From: Pseudomonas anguilliseptica
GTDB lineage: Bacteria; Pseudomonadota; Gammaproteobacteria; Pseudomonadales; Pseudomonadaceae
DNA: 64,000 bases
NCBI RefSeq assembly: GCF_021375795.1
Contig: NZ_JAEIOI010000001.1
Coordinates: forward strand, 1,426,001 to 1,490,000
Direction: 5' to 3'
The translations under genes and the position numbers were made by a program. The stretch's first letter is position 1, and every line of letters starts with the position of its first letter. Below are positions 27,053 to 36,024 of the stretch, in pieces. The notes under the pieces are model-generated. The model saw only the letters and a list, made by a program, of their open reading frames with translations. It was not told where the DNA came from and made no database searches.

Positions 27053-28075
27053 TCAGCTACTGCGCCTGCTCTCGCGAAATTCGCCTGGGGTCTGCCCGGT
27101 CCAGGTCTTGAAGCTGCGGTGGAATGAACGGGATTCGGTAAAGCCCAGGTAGCTGGCGATATCCTGAATCGCCAAGTCGCTGCGCAGCAGGTAGTGCTCG
27201 GCCAACTCCTGGCGCAATTCATCGAGAATCTGCTGGTAGCTGGTGCCGGCCAGTTGCAGGTGACGCTGCAGGGTGCGCACCGTCATGTTGAATTTCTCCG
27301 CCACCCGCTCCTTGCGCGGCAAACCATCCTTGAGCAGCAGGCGCAGGGCGTTCTTTACCCGTTGTGGCAGCGGCTCGTTGTCGTCCAGTCCGGCCATCAG
27401 GGTCAGGGCGTGTTCTTCCAGGGTGCGCAGCAGGTTGGCATCGGCCTGACGCAGCGGCACCGCGAGGTATTCCAGCGGTACGATCAGCGCATTGCAGCTT
27501 TGTTCGAAGCGGATCGGGCAGCCGAAAATCGTCTGGTACTCGGCAATATCGACGCCTTCAGGCAGGGCGTGTTCGAACCACACCTCCCGCGGCGAACTGT
27601 CGGAGTCGGAGATCCAGCGCGCATACAGCAACCACGAAGCCAGTACGTTTTCCACCATGTGCCGGCGGATCGGCTCAGCCTGATGGCGACAGGTCCAGAT
27701 CAGGCGAACGTGATCTGCGCCGGCCTCGACCCGGCTGACACCCATATCCCCCACCAGCTTCTCGTAAGGCACGATGCGGCTCATGGCCTCACCGAGGGTG
27801 GCGCAGTTCATGGTGATATAGCCCAGCACGCTCCACGAACCCGGCTGTACAAAGCGCGCGCAGTGCAGGCCAAACAGCGGGTCATCGGACACCGCCAGCA
27901 AGTGGCCGAGCAGGCGTTCATGGGTTTCACTGGGCATGCGCTTGCTGTTGTCGGTCAGCTCCTCGGCCTTGATGCCGGCTGCCGCCAAGGCCTGGTCGAT
28001 ATCCAGACCCAGCTGTTCGGCATGGCGCAGGTACTTGAGCAGGGCAGGGACAGAGGTGTAGCCGAGGTTTTCCAT
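27053..28075 (-). CDS. AraC-family regulator with arabinose-binding-like N-terminal domain
   Basis: 340 residues. The N-terminal domain (about 1-200) is of the Arabinose_bd type seen in OruR/ArgR-like regulators (YTSVPALLKYLRHAEQLGLD). The C terminus holds two helix-turn-helix motifs (VAEKFNMTVRTLQRHLQLAG and IQDIASYLGFTESRSFHRSF). It is divergent, across 125 bases, from the flavoprotein/dehydrogenase/kinase operon and is probably its activator. The inducer is unknown. Confidence 0.85.
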   Translation of the reverse strand: MENLGYTSVPALLKYLRHAEQLGLDIDQALAAAGIKAEELTDNSKRMPSETHERLLGHLLAVSDDPLFGLHCARFVQPGSWSVLGYITMNCATLGEAMSRIVPYEKLVGDMGVSRVEAGADHVRLIWTCRHQAEPIRRHMVENVLASWLLYARWISDSDSSPREVWFEHALPEGVDIAEYQTIFGCPIRFEQSCNALIVPLEYLAVPLRQADANLLRTLEEHALTLMAGLDDNEPLPQRVKNALRLLLKDGLPRKERVAEKFNMTVRTLQRHLQLAGTSYQQILDELRQELAEHYLLRSDLAIQDIASYLGFTESRSFHRSFKTWTGQTPGEFRESRRSS

Positions 28076-28200
28076 GGATTGTTCTTATTCTGAATGTCTT
28101 GATTGGCGATAAGGCCTGGCTCGATTCGACAGTGACGCCTGGACGCGGCTCGCTAGTATAGGCAGCCATCGAGGGTGACTGAAATATCCGGGAGAAGCAG

Positions 28201-29796
28201 ATGCGACGTTGGAACGGCTGGGGTGATGACGCAACAGTGGTGGAGCTGCCGGCCCATGGCGAGGCTTTTCTGGCTGAGCTGGTTGGCTCTGGCCAGGTGC
28301 TGGCCGATGCCAGCCTGGAGCAGGTGCTGGCGCAGGTGCCGGCCTCGCGTCTGCAGGCTCATCCGCTGATCTGTCTGAATGCCGAAGACCGTGTGCGTCA
28401 CGCCCGTGGCCAGAGCCTGCCGGACTGGCTGGCGATGCGCTCGGGCGATTTTGGCGTATTCCCTGATGGTGTGGCCTACCCGGAAAGTGCCGCGCAGATA
28501 CGCGAGCTGCTGGCCTGGGCCAGCCAGCAGGATCTGATCGTGATTCCATACGGCGGCGGCACCTCGGTGGCTGGCCATATCAACCCGCAGGCCAGCAACA
28601 AACCGGTGCTGACCCTGTCGCTGGCGCGCATGAGCAAACTGATCGAAATCGACCACGACAGCCTGATTGCCACCTTCGGCCCGGGTGCCAATGGCCCGCA
28701 GGTGGAAAGCCAGTTGCGTGCGCAGGGCTACACCCTCGGCCATTTCCCGCAGTCCTGGGAGCTGTCGACTCTCGGTGGTTGGGTCGCCAGCCGTTCCAGT
28801 GGCCAGCAGTCGCTGCGCTACGGCCGCATCGAGCAGCTGTTTGCTGGCGGCAAGGTCGAGACCTTTGCCGGCACCCTGGAAATTCCGACCTTTCCGGCCT
28901 CGGCCGCAGGCCCGGACCTGCGCGAAGTGCTGATGGGCTCGGAAGGGCGCTTCGGCATCATTTCCGAGGTCAAGGTGCGCATCACCCGCCTGGCCGAGCA
29001 GGAAAATTTCTATGCAGTGTTCCTGCCCAACTGGCAGCAGGCACTGAGCGCCATTCGCAGCCTGGCCCAGGCGCGCGTACCGTTGTCGATGCTGCGCCTG
29101 TCAAACGCCATCGAAACCAAAACCCAACTGGCCCTGGCCGGTCATCCACAGCAGATCGCCTGGCTGGAGAAATACCTGGCCCTGCGCGGCGCGCGTGACG
29201 GCAAGTGCATGCTGACCTTTGGCGTCACCGGCAGCCGCACGCAGAACGCCGCGTCGCTGAAGCAGGCGAAGAAGCTGCTGAAAAGCTTTGGCGGGGTGTT
29301 TACCGGCACCTTGCTGGGTAAAAAGTGGGCAGAAAACCGCTTCCGTTTCCCCTACCTGCGCCATGGCCTGTGGGCCGCGGGTTATGCGGTGGACACCCTG
29401 GAAACCGCCACCGACTGGAGCAATGTCGACAGCTTGCTGAACAAGGTCGAGAGCAGCCTGCGCAACGGCCTGAGCGAGGAGGGCGAGCAGGTGCATGTGT
29501 TTACCCACCTGTCCCACGTCTACAACGAAGGCTCGAGCATCTACACCACCTACGTGTTCCGTCCGGGTGCGAACTACGCCGAGGCCATGGCGCGCTGGCA
29601 GAAGCTCAAACATGCCGCCAGCCTGACCATCGCCGAGAACCGCGGCACCATCAGCCACCAACATGGTGTTGGTCGTGATCACGCGCCTTACCTGCCGGTG
29701 GAGAAGGGCGAACTGGGCATGGCCACGCTCAAGGCGCTTGCCGGGCATTTCGACCCTGAGCAGCGCCTGGCACCAGGCGTGCTGATTCAGGATTGA
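28201..29796 (+). CDS. FAD-binding oxidase, alkyldihydroxyacetonephosphate-synthase-like
   Basis: 531 residues. A PCMH-type FAD domain (about 95-280: VIPYGGGTSVAGHINP, GSEGRFGIISEVKVR) is followed by an FAD-linked oxidase C-terminal domain (about 280-530) ending HQHGVGRDHAPYL, the motif position used by alkyl-DHAP synthase and related VAO-family enzymes. It begins an operon with a FAD glycerol-3-phosphate dehydrogenase-like gene and an FGGY kinase. The substrate is unknown; a glycerol-ether, alkyl-DHAP or 2-hydroxyacid substrate is an inference from fold and context. Confidence 0.8.
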   Translation: MRRWNGWGDDATVVELPAHGEAFLAELVGSGQVLADASLEQVLAQVPASRLQAHPLICLNAEDRVRHARGQSLPDWLAMRSGDFGVFPDGVAYPESAAQIRELLAWASQQDLIVIPYGGGTSVAGHINPQASNKPVLTLSLARMSKLIEIDHDSLIATFGPGANGPQVESQLRAQGYTLGHFPQSWELSTLGGWVASRSSGQQSLRYGRIEQLFAGGKVETFAGTLEIPTFPASAAGPDLREVLMGSEGRFGIISEVKVRITRLAEQENFYAVFLPNWQQALSAIRSLAQARVPLSMLRLSNAIETKTQLALAGHPQQIAWLEKYLALRGARDGKCMLTFGVTGSRTQNAASLKQAKKLLKSFGGVFTGTLLGKKWAENRFRFPYLRHGLWAAGYAVDTLETATDWSNVDSLLNKVESSLRNGLSEEGEQVHVFTHLSHVYNEGSSIYTTYVFRPGANYAEAMARWQKLKHAASLTIAENRGTISHQHGVGRDHAPYLPVEKGELGMATLKALAGHFDPEQRLAPGVLIQD

Positions 29797-31406
29797 TGAT
29801 GAGCAACTGGAACGCCGCCTGGCGCGAACAGGCGCTGCCCGAACTGGCCGCACGCGATTGGGATCTGATCGTCGTCGGCGGTGGCATCAGCGGTGCCGGG
29901 ATTCTGCGTGAAGCGGCGCGGCGCGGCTGGAAATGCCTGTTGCTGGAGCAGCGCGACTTTGCCTGGGGTACGTCCAGCCGTTCCTCGAAGATGGTGCATG
30001 GCGGATTGCGCTATATCGCCAAGGGCCAGTTTGGCCTGACTCGTGATTCGGTGCGCGAGCGCCAGCGTCTGCTGCAGGAGGCGCCGGGCTTGGTCGATCC
30101 CTTGAGTTTTATCATAGCCCACTACCAGGGCGGCTTTCCCGGCCCTCGGGTTTTCGGTGGGCTGCTGGCGGTGTACGACGCCCTGGCCGGCAAGCGCAAT
30201 CATCTGTACTACCCGCTGCAGCAACTGCGATATCTGGCGCCGGGTATCAAAGAAGATGGCCTGCTCGGCGGCACACGGTTTTTCGATGCGGTAACCGACG
30301 ACGCACGGCTGGTGCAGCGTGTACTGGGCGAGGCGCGCACCGACGGGGGCGAAGCGCTTAACGGCATGCGCGTGGTCGAGTTGCTGCGTGAAAACGGGCA
30401 GGTCACTGGCCTGCTTGCCGAAGACAGTGAAAGCGGCTTGCGTTATGGCTTCAAAACCCGCGCCGTGGCGCAGGCCACGGGGGCCTGGGCCGATCAGCTG
30501 CGGCAGAAGACTGGTCTGGAACATATCCGCCCGCTGCGTGGCAGCCACCTGCTGCTGCCGGCCTGGCGCTTGCCGGTGGCGCATGCGTTCAGCTTTATGC
30601 ATGCGGCGGACAAGCGCCCGGTGTTTGTCTTCCCCTGGGAAGGCGCGACGGTAATTGGCACCACCGATCTCGATCACCCGGCACCGCTAGCCGAGGAGGC
30701 GCGGATCAGCTCGGATGAGGTTACGTATTTACTGGATGCCTGCGCTCAGCAGTTTCCTGCGGCGCAGATCAAGGCAGTGGATGTGCTGTCGACCTGGGCT
30801 GGCGTGCGTCCGGTGGTCAGCGATGGCGCACCGGGGCGCAAACCTTCGGATGAGAAACGCGAGCATGCGCTGTGGATCGAGCCCGGCTGCGTGACCCTGG
30901 CCGGCGGCAAGCTGACCACCTTCCGCCTGCTGGCGCTGGAAGTGTTGCAGGCCTGCGCACCGATGGTCGGGCGCAGTGTGGATGATCAGGGCGCGGCGAC
31001 CTTTGCCGCCGTGGCGCGTCAGCCGATGTCGCAGTTAAGCCCGGCTCAGCAGAAACGCCTGATTGGTCGTTACGGCCGGGCGCTGCCGCAGGTGCTGGCG
31101 TTGGTCGATGAACTGGGTGTCGAGCAGGTGGCCGGCACGGACACGCTGTGGGCCGAGCTGGCCTGGGCGGCCGAGCAGGAGCTGGTGCTGCACCTGGATG
31201 ACCTGCTGCTGCGCCGCACACGTTTGGGCCTGCTGCTGGCGTGCGGCGCGGCGGCCGAACTGCCGCTTATCCGTGCGCTGTGTCAGGCCCGCCTGGGGTG
31301 GGATGACGCGCGCTGGCAAGAGGAAGAACAGGCGTATCTGCAACTCTGGCAGCGTTGCTACAGCCTGCCGGTGGAACATGGATCACGAGGAAGGACGGCG
31401 TCTTGA
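29796..31406 (+). CDS. FAD-dependent glycerol-3-phosphate dehydrogenase/oxidase-like protein
   Basis: 536 residues. The FAD dinucleotide fold is at about 24-50 (VVGGGISGAGILREAARRG), followed by the GlpD/GlpA signature WGTSSRSSKMVHGGLRYI. A C-terminal helical cap domain is present. The ATG at 29796 overlaps the previous stop by one base (TGATG); 29799 is also possible. It is a paralogue-type enzyme rather than obvious housekeeping GlpD, since glpF/glpK/glpR are absent. It would oxidise G3P or a related polyol phosphate with quinone as acceptor. Confidence 0.83.
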   Translation: MMSNWNAAWREQALPELAARDWDLIVVGGGISGAGILREAARRGWKCLLLEQRDFAWGTSSRSSKMVHGGLRYIAKGQFGLTRDSVRERQRLLQEAPGLVDPLSFIIAHYQGGFPGPRVFGGLLAVYDALAGKRNHLYYPLQQLRYLAPGIKEDGLLGGTRFFDAVTDDARLVQRVLGEARTDGGEALNGMRVVELLRENGQVTGLLAEDSESGLRYGFKTRAVAQATGAWADQLRQKTGLEHIRPLRGSHLLLPAWRLPVAHAFSFMHAADKRPVFVFPWEGATVIGTTDLDHPAPLAEEARISSDEVTYLLDACAQQFPAAQIKAVDVLSTWAGVRPVVSDGAPGRKPSDEKREHALWIEPGCVTLAGGKLTTFRLLALEVLQACAPMVGRSVDDQGAATFAAVARQPMSQLSPAQQKRLIGRYGRALPQVLALVDELGVEQVAGTDTLWAELAWAAEQELVLHLDDLLLRRTRLGLLLACGAAAELPLIRALCQARLGWDDARWQEEEQAYLQLWQRCYSLPVEHGSRGRTAS

Positions 31407-32962
31407 GCGAGAAAAGTTATCTGCTGGCCATCGACAATGGCACCCAGAGCATTCGGGCGCTGTTGTTCGATCTTCAGGGCAATCTGCTCGCCAAGGGTAA
31501 GGTGGAGCTTGAGGCCTATTACTCCAAGCAGCCCGGCTGGGCCGAGCAGGACCCGGAATACTACTGGGCCAGCCTCGGCGAGGCCTGTGCGCAGCTGTGG
31601 CAGCAGGTGGATATCGACCGCAGTCGAATCAAGGGCGTATCGCTGACTACCCAGCGCGGCAGCCTGATCAATGTCGACGCGCAAGGCCAACCACTGCGTC
31701 CTGCCATGCTCTGGCTCGATCAGCGTCAGGCCGAGGTGCGTGGGCCGATCAAGGGCCCCTGGGGCTGGCTGTTCAAGATCGCCGGGGTGCAGGCCACGGT
31801 GGATCATTTTCGCGCCCAGGCCGAGGTCAACTGGATCGCGCAAAACCAGCCGGACATCTGGGCCAAGACCCACAAGGTGCTGTTGCTCTCAGGCTTTCTC
31901 ACCCATCGGCTGTGCGACCAGTTTGTCGACTCGTTGACCAGTTGCGTGGCTTACCTGCCATTCGACTACAAACGCCTGCAGTGGGCCAAACCCGGCGACT
32001 GGAAATGGCAGGCCATGCCGGTGCGCCGCGAGCAGTTGTCGGAATTACGCAAGCCGGGCGAGATGCTTGGTCATATCACGGCGGCGGCCAGCCGGCATAC
32101 CGGGATTCCCGAAGGCTTGCCGCTGATTGCTGCTGGTGCTGACAAGGCCTGTGAGGTGCTTGGTGCAGGCGGCGTGGAGCCGACAACGGCCTGTCTGTCC
32201 TATGGCACCACGGCGACCATCAACACCACACGCAGCAAGTACCTGGAAACCATCCCGCTGATCCCGCCATACCCGTCGGCGATTCCTGATCACTTCAACA
32301 CCGAGGTGATGATCTATCGCGGTTTCTGGATGGTCAGTTGGTTCAAAAAAGAATTTGGTCTGCGCGAAATGCAGCGGGCCAAGGAGCTGGGCGTCGAGCC
32401 TGAGGCGCTGTTTGATGAGCTGGTCAACAGCGTACCGGCTGGCTCCATGGGCCTGATGCTGCAGCCGTACTGGTCTCCGGGCATTCGTGAACCAGGGTTG
32501 GAGGCCAAGGGTTCGATCATCGGCTTTGGCGACGTGCACACCCGCGCGCACATCTACCGGGCGATTCTGGAAGGGCTGGCCTATGCCCTGCGTCAGGGCA
32601 AGGAAAAGATCGAGAAGCGCTCGGGCACGCGCATCACCCGCCTGCGCGTCTCCGGCGGCGGCTCGCAGAGCGATGCGGCCATGCAGCTGACCGCCGATAT
32701 TTTCGGCCTGCCGGCCGAGCGTCCGCATCTGTATGAAACCAGTGGTCTGGGGGCGGCGATCAACTGCGCGGTGGGCTTGGGTTTACATCCGGATTACCCG
32801 ACTGCGATCAAAGCCATGACCCGCGTAGGTGACGTATTCACGCCCAATCCTGAGGCGCAGCGCACCTATCAGCAGCTGTACACCCAGGTTTATCAGCGCA
32901 TGTATAAGCAGCTTAAACCGCTGTATCAGACCATTCGCAAAATTACCGGCTATCCAGCGTAA
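31403..32962 (+). CDS. FGGY-family carbohydrate kinase
   Basis: 519 residues from a TTG at 31403, supported by AGGAAGGA seven bases upstream and by overlap with the preceding stop. N-terminal phosphate-binding motif AIDNGTQSIRALLFD, catalytic Asp in AAGADKACEVLG and C-terminal SGGGSQSDAAMQ are intact. The family phosphorylates sugars or polyols (glycerol, xylulose, ribulose). The substrate is not readable. Third gene of a translationally coupled operon; its product could feed the neighbouring dehydrogenase. Confidence 0.83.
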   Translation: MSEKSYLLAIDNGTQSIRALLFDLQGNLLAKGKVELEAYYSKQPGWAEQDPEYYWASLGEACAQLWQQVDIDRSRIKGVSLTTQRGSLINVDAQGQPLRPAMLWLDQRQAEVRGPIKGPWGWLFKIAGVQATVDHFRAQAEVNWIAQNQPDIWAKTHKVLLLSGFLTHRLCDQFVDSLTSCVAYLPFDYKRLQWAKPGDWKWQAMPVRREQLSELRKPGEMLGHITAAASRHTGIPEGLPLIAAGADKACEVLGAGGVEPTTACLSYGTTATINTTRSKYLETIPLIPPYPSAIPDHFNTEVMIYRGFWMVSWFKKEFGLREMQRAKELGVEPEALFDELVNSVPAGSMGLMLQPYWSPGIREPGLEAKGSIIGFGDVHTRAHIYRAILEGLAYALRQGKEKIEKRSGTRITRLRVSGGGSQSDAAMQLTADIFGLPAERPHLYETSGLGAAINCAVGLGLHPDYPTAIKAMTRVGDVFTPNPEAQRTYQQLYTQVYQRMYKQLKPLYQTIRKITGYPA

Positions 32963-32993
32963 AAAGCTGCTGCGCGTCGGCCCTGCTGCGTTA

Positions 32994-33049
32994 AAAACAG
33001 GCTCGGAATGCTCATGTACAAAAGTACACTCCGCGTCCTCGCCTGTTTT
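32994..33049. repeat. 56-bp concentric palindromic intergenic element
   Basis: Outer arms AAAACAGGC/GCCTGTTTT and inner arms GTAC-AAAA-GTAC share one centre. It lies between the kinase and pirin stops in a 168-base convergent gap. From memory, similar sequences recur in pseudomonad intergenic regions. It may serve as a terminator or a mobile-derived repeat. Confidence 0.6.
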
Positions 33050-33130
33050 GACCAGCCGGAGGCTGTTACTAACGTAGCGCCTTGCAGGACTCTAGCTCGC
33101 GAGCCTTTGGACAGGTTCTGCTATGGCGGG

Positions 33131-33829
33131 TCAGGCCACATCCACCAAGATGATTTCGCTATCTTCGATGGCCGTCACGCGGATCACGTCCACATCGCTG
33201 ACTGCCACGCCATCACGAGCCTGGGCGCTGACGCCGTTGACTTCGATGCTGCCGCTGGCCGCTACCAGATAGGCTTTGCGCGCCGCACCAGTCGGGTACT
33301 CGGTGCTTTGTCCCGCTTTCAGAGTGGCGGCAGCCATCCGCGCGTTGCTACGGATCGACAGAGCGTCGCTATCCTCTGCATAGCCGCTGGCCAGAGTGAC
33401 AAACGCGCCGGCACGTTCACCTTTGGGGAACGGTTTGGCGCCCCACGACGGAGGTAGGCCTGACTGGTTGGGCTGAATCCAGATCTGGAAAATCTTGGTG
33501 GTGGTGTCTTCGAGGTTGTATTCGCTATGGGCAATCCCGGTACCGGCGCTCATTACCTGCACATCACCGGCTTCGGTACGGCCATGGTTACCCAGGTTGT
33601 CCTTGTGGGTGATGGCCCCTTGGCGTACATAGGTGATGATTTCCATGTCGCGATGCGGATGAGTCGGAAAGCCCGTGTGCGGAGCAATTTCATCATCGTT
33701 CCACACCCGCAGCGGCCCCCAGCCCATACGCGCCGGGTCATAGTATTCGGCAAAGGAAAAGTGATGACGGGCATTCAGCCAGCCATGATTGGCACCGCCG
33801 AGCTCGGCGAAGGGGCGTACTTCGATCAT
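33131..33829 (-). CDS. Pirin family protein (bicupin)
   Basis: 232 residues from ATG 33829 (MIEVRPFAELGG), with GAGG eight bases upstream. The cupin metal-binding pattern is present: FPTHPHRDMEIITYV (two His and a downstream Glu) and GTGIAHSEYN. The family includes quercetin 2,3-dioxygenases (YhhW type) and redox-sensing proteins. The specific substrate is unknown. An in-frame start at 33898 adds 23 residues without support. Confidence 0.85.
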   Translation of the reverse strand: MIEVRPFAELGGANHGWLNARHHFSFAEYYDPARMGWGPLRVWNDDEIAPHTGFPTHPHRDMEIITYVRQGAITHKDNLGNHGRTEAGDVQVMSAGTGIAHSEYNLEDTTTKIFQIWIQPNQSGLPPSWGAKPFPKGERAGAFVTLASGYAEDSDALSIRSNARMAAATLKAGQSTEYPTGAARKAYLVAASGSIEVNGVSAQARDGVAVSDVDVIRVTAIEDSEIILVDVA

Positions 33830-33932
33830 CTGCATATCCTCATAGATAAACACCGGCTTTTGGCTGCAGTGTTGGTTGGCGATGAACAGATCATCCAATA
33901 AATCAATGTGATTAAAAATGCGTAATTTTTGG

Positions 33933-33955
33933 ATTTAATTATCGATTAAATCGAT
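33933..33955. promoter_or_regulatory. AT-rich dyad in the pirin/yegS divergent promoter region
   Basis: ATTTAAT-N5-ATTAAAT (33933-33951) overlaps ATCGAT-N3-ATCGAT (33941-33955). This is the most AT-rich stretch nearby and lies about 55-80 bases before the lipid-kinase start. It resembles an operator for an unidentified regulator. Confidence 0.4.
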
Positions 33956-34010
33956 ATTTAGACCGGGTACTGCACTGTGTGTCGACTAAAGCGTGATGAG
34001 GATATCGGGA

Positions 34011-34907
34011 ATGCAAGAACGTAAAGCGCTGCTGATCCTGCACGGCAAACAGGCCCTCAATGCCGAAGTGCGTACTGCTGTAGAGGTGCGTCGTGCGCAG
34101 GGTTGGCAGCTGGATGTGCGAGTCACCTGGGAAGCTGGTGATGCCCAGCGCCTGGTCAATGAAGCCCTGGCAGCGGGCTATCCAACGCTGATTGCCGGTG
34201 GCGGCGACGGCACCCTGCGTGATGTGGCCGAAGCCATGGCGCTGGCCAAAACCCAGGCTAGTCTGGCGCTGTTGCCACTGGGCACCGCCAATGATTTTGC
34301 CCGCGCCGCCGGTGTTGCGCTTGAACCGCAGGCGGCGTTGGCCTTGCTGGATGAGCCGGCACAACCGATTGATCTGGGCGAAGTCGACGGCCAGGTGTTC
34401 CTCAATATGGCCACCGGCGGTTTTGGCTCCAATGTCACCGCAAATACCTCGGAAGAGCTCAAGCGGGTGCTCGGCGGTGCGGCGTATTTCCTCACGGGGC
34501 TGACCCGCTTTGCCGAGGTGCGTTCATCCTTTGGCCGCTTTGCGGGGCCGGATTTCCAATGGGAGGGTGAGTTTCTTGCCCTCGGCATTGGCAACGGACG
34601 TCAGGCCGGTGGCGGGCATGTGCTTTGTCCGCAGGCTCAGGTCAATGATGGTTTGCTGGATGTCTGCATCGTGCCGGCGGCCACTGATGTGGTGGGCACT
34701 CTGGGCACACTACTATCCGGCGGTATCAATGGTCTGCAGAGTGTCGCGATGAGTGCGCGTGTGCCTTGGCTGGAGGTGGAAGCCCCGGAAGGTCTGGACC
34801 TTAACCTCGATGGTGAGCCCATGGAAAGCCGTCAGCTGCGCTTTGTGGCCTTACCGGCTGCCTTGCGTGTGCATTTGCCAGTCCAGTCGCCGTTATTGCA
34901 GGAATAA
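34011..34907 (+). CDS. yegS: YegS-like lipid kinase (DAGK catalytic domain)
   Basis: 298 residues. The diacylglycerol-kinase catalytic motif GGGDGTLRDVAEAM (about 62-75) and PLGTANDFARAAG are intact, as is the C-terminal DGEP motif (NLDGEPME). E. coli YegS phosphorylates phosphatidylglycerol in vitro; the physiological lipid is unclear. ATG 34011 is chosen (AGGA nine bases upstream) over GTG 33993 and ATG 33996. Confidence 0.87.
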   Translation: MQERKALLILHGKQALNAEVRTAVEVRRAQGWQLDVRVTWEAGDAQRLVNEALAAGYPTLIAGGGDGTLRDVAEAMALAKTQASLALLPLGTANDFARAAGVALEPQAALALLDEPAQPIDLGEVDGQVFLNMATGGFGSNVTANTSEELKRVLGGAAYFLTGLTRFAEVRSSFGRFAGPDFQWEGEFLALGIGNGRQAGGGHVLCPQAQVNDGLLDVCIVPAATDVVGTLGTLLSGGINGLQSVAMSARVPWLEVEAPEGLDLNLDGEPMESRQLRFVALPAALRVHLPVQSPLLQE

Positions 34908-34955
34908 CCCGGTTAATACGCCATCTGGCTGGTCTACGTCGTGCGCTTATCGCAT

Positions 34956-34977
34956 GATGGCGCTGCGCCATCCACCT
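34956..34977. repeat. Dispersed hairpin element copy 2
   Basis: GATGGCG-N3-CGCCATC followed by CACC, in the 150-base gap between yegS and the second cheV. It shares its core with the element at 27020-27045 and may act as a terminator for yegS. Confidence 0.45.
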
Positions 34978-35058
34978 TCAGATGCGCGGCATATGGCCGA
35001 TACATCAGGTCATGGCTATTTGAGCTAGGCTAGATCGATAAGTAAACAGGAGCGCATG

Positions 35059-35994
35059 ATGGCCGGCATTCTCGACTCAGTGAACCAACGCACCCAGCTG
35101 GTGGGCGAGAACCGCCTGGAAATTCTGATGTTCCGCCTGACAGGCCGGCAGTTGTTTGCGATCAACGTGTTCAAGGTGCAGGAAGTCCTGCAGATGCCCA
35201 AGCTGACCCTGATGCCGCAGCGCCATCGCTTTGTCTGTGGGGTGGTCAACCTGCGCGGGCAGACCTTGCCGGTGATCGACCTGTCCCAGGCCATCGGCAT
35301 GCGCCCGATTGTGCCGGATGAACGCAGTACCATCATCGTCACCGAATACAACCGCTCGGTGCAGGCCTTCCTGGTCGGTGGGGTCGAGCGCATCCTCAAC
35401 CTCAATTGGGAGTCCATCCTGCCACCGCCGGGCGGGGCAGGGCGGCAGCATTACCTGACTGCGATCACCAAGGTCGAGGATCAGATTGTCGAAGTCATCG
35501 ATGTGGAGAAGGTGCTGGCAGAAATCAGCCCGATGAGCACCAAGGTATCTCCGGAAAAACTCGCCGACCCGCTGCTTGAGTACGCACGCGGGCGTGAAGT
35601 GCTGCTGGTGGATGACTCCAACGTAGCCATGAGCCAGCTCAAGGGCACCATGGCGCAACTGGACGTGCGTTGCCATTCGGCTAGTGACGGCTTGCGGGCG
35701 TTGAACTTACTGAAGAGCTGGGCCGATTCCGGCGTGGATGTGCACGAAAAACTGCTGATGGTGATTACCGATGCGGAAATGCCGGAGATGGACGGCTACC
35801 GCCTGACCACGGAAATTCGCAATGACTCGCGTCTCAAGGATTTGTACGTAGTCCTGCACACCTCGCTGTCCGGCAGCTTCAACGAGGCCATGGTGAAGAA
35901 GGTGGGTTGCGACAGTTTCCTGTCCAAGTTTCAGCCGGACAAACTGGTGGATGTGGTACGCGAGCGTCTAGCCCTGCTGCATCCTGACGAATAA
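35059..35994 (+). CDS. cheV: CheV chemotaxis coupling protein, second copy
   Basis: 311 residues. CheW-like domain (about 20-165: KVQEVLQMPKL, CGVVNLRGQTLPVIDL) then a receiver domain (about 175-305) with VDDSN, acceptor Asp in ITDAEMPEMDG and Lys in LSKFQP. ATG 35059 fits the AGGAG six bases upstream better than ATG 35056. It is similar in layout to the CheV at 23154 but diverged in sequence. It stands alone, not in a che operon. Confidence 0.88.
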   Translation: MAGILDSVNQRTQLVGENRLEILMFRLTGRQLFAINVFKVQEVLQMPKLTLMPQRHRFVCGVVNLRGQTLPVIDLSQAIGMRPIVPDERSTIIVTEYNRSVQAFLVGGVERILNLNWESILPPPGGAGRQHYLTAITKVEDQIVEVIDVEKVLAEISPMSTKVSPEKLADPLLEYARGREVLLVDDSNVAMSQLKGTMAQLDVRCHSASDGLRALNLLKSWADSGVDVHEKLLMVITDAEMPEMDGYRLTTEIRNDSRLKDLYVVLHTSLSGSFNEAMVKKVGCDSFLSKFQPDKLVDVVRERLALLHPDE

Positions 35995-36024
35995 GCGCGG
36001 ATACGACGCCGGCGCCCCTTGCAG

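Noticed and set aside
33008-33457. Plus-strand open frame of about 149 codons across the palindrome and the pirin 3' end.
   Set aside because: Overlaps pirin antisense, starts inside a repeat, and has no family resemblance.
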